This document shows, in pieces, positions 5,164 through 6,951 of a stretch of DNA of 6,951 bases. The translations under genes and the position numbers were made by a program. The stretch comes from Persephonella sp. Its GTDB lineage: Bacteria; Aquificota; Aquificia; Aquificales; Hydrogenothermaceae. The stretch lies in assembly GCA_027081375.1 (NCBI GenBank), contig JALWKR010000064.1:1-6951 (forward strand), read 5' to 3'. A model generated the notes under the pieces. That model was not told where the DNA came from, did not search any database, and saw only the letters and a list, made by a program, of their open reading frames with translations. The stretch's first letter is position 1; each line of letters begins with the position of its first letter.

Positions 5164-5922
5164 TTAATCAAGTTTAGATAAAATCTCTGGACCTTCTTCT
5201 GTGATAGCTACAGAATGCTCAAAATGAGCAGCAAGAGCTTTCTCTTTAGATACAACAGTCCATCCATCTTTTAACTTACGGTAAAAGTTTGGCCTTTTAC
5301 CTAATGTTGCCATAGGTTCTATGGCAATAACCATTCCAGGCCTTAGGAGAACATTTTCAGCGTTAGCCACACAGTTTGAAATATGAGGGTCTTCATGTGG
5401 CTTTTGCCCTATTCCATGTCCTCCATAATCACAAATTGGGGCGAGACGGTACTCTTTTAACGTGCCCTCTATAGCAGCCGCGATATCTCTTGTTGTATTA
5501 CCAGGATAACATTTTTCTATTCCAGCCATTAAAGACTTTTCTACTCCTTCTAAAAGCCTTTTTTTTCTATCACTAATTTTATCTCCTACTACATAAGAAA
5601 TAGCTGCATCTCCATACCAGCCATGGTAAACAACACCAAAATCTATACTAACAATATCTCCTTCTTTTATAGGTTTCTTTTTTGGAATACCATGAACAAT
5701 CTCTTCATTTATAGAAACACATAAAGCAGCTGGAAATCCGTATAGCCCTAAAAAAGCAGGTTTAACATTTCTCTTTTCAGCTTCTCTTTTTGCTATTTCA
5801 TCAAGATCTATACCTGTCATTCCAGGTTTAGTTTCCTCTTTTATTATCTGAAGGATTTCCGCTACTATCTTATTCGCTTTTCTAAGTTTCTCTAAATCTT
5901 CTTTATTTTTTAAAGTTATCAT
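5164..5922 (-). CDS. map: Type I methionine aminopeptidase
   Basis: This enzyme removes the initiator methionine from nascent proteins and uses a two-metal centre. The 252-residue pita-bread fold is the short type I form without an N-terminal zinc-finger extension. The five metal ligands are visible: Asp94 (VSIDFG), Asp105 (YGDAA), His169 (YGGHGIG), Glu202 (IEPM) and Glu235 (HFEHS). Catalytic-pocket histidines are His77 (IVHGIP) and His176 (KPHEDP). It lies 12 bases after adk, which ends in tandem TAA TAG stops. No convincing Shine-Dalgarno precedes this ATG (the gap reads TAGTTTGTTAAA), yet the N terminus (MITLKNKEDLEKLRKANKIV) aligns with family starts and no better start exists. Reinitiation after adk is the likely mode. 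Location between adk and infA is common for this gene. Confidence 0.98.
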   Translation of the reverse strand: MITLKNKEDLEKLRKANKIVAEILQIIKEETKPGMTGIDLDEIAKREAEKRNVKPAFLGLYGFPAALCVSINEEIVHGIPKKKPIKEGDIVSIDFGVVYHGWYGDAAISYVVGDKISDRKKRLLEGVEKSLMAGIEKCYPGNTTRDIAAAIEGTLKEYRLAPICDYGGHGIGQKPHEDPHISNCVANAENVLLRPGMVIAIEPMATLGKRPNFYRKLKDGWTVVSKEKALAAHFEHSVAITEEGPEILSKLD

Positions 5923-5934
5923 TTTAACAAACTA

Positions 5935-6561
<627 letters not shown>

Positions 6562-6951
6562 TTAGCTCCTTTTTAGAAATCCTTCATATTTTTTCATAGC
6601 TAACAGAGCTTCTATCTGATGGAGAGTATCTAATGCAACTACAACAACGATTAATGCTGATGTTCCTCCAAAGTAAAATGGAACATTAAGCCATTTTATT
6701 AAAAACATAGGAAGAACGGCAATTGCTGCTAAGAATATAGAGCCTACAAAGACGATTCTAGTTAAAATTTTATTTAGATACTGCTCTGTTTGGTATCCTG
6801 GTCTTACTCCTGGAATAAAAGCACCACTTTTCTTTAAATTTTCAGCAATATCCTTTGGATTTATAAGGATTGCAGTATAAAAATATGCGAAAAAGATGAT
6901 TAAACCTACATAAAGGGCAAAGTATACATAACTTTGTGGAGATAACAGGTC
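6562..6951 (-). CDS. secY: Protein translocase subunit SecY, C-terminal part (start outside window)
   Basis: This is the channel protein of the Sec translocon (SecYEG) in the inner membrane. The window holds the last 129 codons; the reading frame enters at base 6951 and ends in TAA at 6564-6562. From the first visible residue: a transmembrane helix at about 8-33 (YVYFALYVGLIIFFAYFYTA), probably TM8; then the cytoplasmic loop with SGAFIPGVRPGYQTEQYL, which contains the invariant Arg of the PG-x-RPG motif used in SecA and ribosome interaction (Arg357 in E. coli); then TM9 (RIVFVGSIFLAAIAVLPMFL) and TM10 (FYFGGTSALIVVVVALDTLH). The short tail ends MKKYEGFLKRS. Nothing suggests a broken gene; it is only cut by the window edge. 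Confidence 0.97.
   Translation of the reverse strand, partial: DLLSPQSYVYFALYVGLIIFFAYFYTAILINPKDIAENLKKSGAFIPGVRPGYQTEQYLNKILTRIVFVGSIFLAAIAVLPMFLIKWLNVPFYFGGTSALIVVVVALDTLHQIEALLAMKKYEGFLKRS

Noticed and set aside
5130..5200. Internal promoter before infA
   Set aside because: A TTGATT near the end of map has no acceptable -10 at the right spacing, because the palindrome occupies that position.

Overview
The window is one continuous minus-strand gene array, read from right to left. It is almost entirely coding, AT-rich (about one-third G+C by eye) and lysine-rich. It covers the distal end of the spc ribosomal-protein cluster, the complete alpha cluster, and the start of an F-type ATP synthase operon. 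The organism looks like a low-GC thermophilic bacterium, most likely Aquificota (Hydrogenothermaceae or Desulfurobacteriaceae type). This rests on adk lying between secY and map, charged compact proteins, a cysteine-free uS4, two b-type ATP synthase subunits of which one has a signal peptide, and yggT between rplQ and the atp genes. The lineage is inferred from gene order and protein character, not from a search.

In transcription order: secY (3' 129 codons only, 6951-6562), adk (6558-5935), map (5922-5164), infA (5129-4893), rpmJ (4884-4771, 37 codons), rpsM (4757-4395), rpsK (4381-3989), rpsD (3985-3356), rpoA (3312-2338), rplQ (2324-1950), yggT (1946-1644), an 88-base spacer, then atpF' (1555-1106), atpF (1109-576) and atpH (559-11). 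The next gene, probably atpA, starts just beyond base 1. Gaps within the ribosomal part are 3-43 bases and most genes have clear Shine-Dalgarno (SD) sequences, so it reads as one polycistronic unit. The 88-base spacer is the only gap with room for a promoter. It holds an AT-only inverted repeat, a direct repeat and weak promoter-like hexamers.

The first part supplies the Sec translocon channel, adenylate kinase, N-terminal methionine removal, initiation factor IF1, ribosomal proteins bL36, uS13, uS11, uS4 and bL17, and the RNA polymerase alpha subunit. The second part supplies the stator (b, b' and delta) of the ATP synthase. YggT, a small membrane protein, sits at the junction.

I see no mobile element, CRISPR array, tRNA or rRNA gene, broken gene or foreign-looking insertion. 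This is a conserved housekeeping region and I found no undescribed system in it. The points worth a second look are small leader structures (before infA and rpoA, and in the atp spacer), the joining of translation and ATP synthase genes, and a few protein details.
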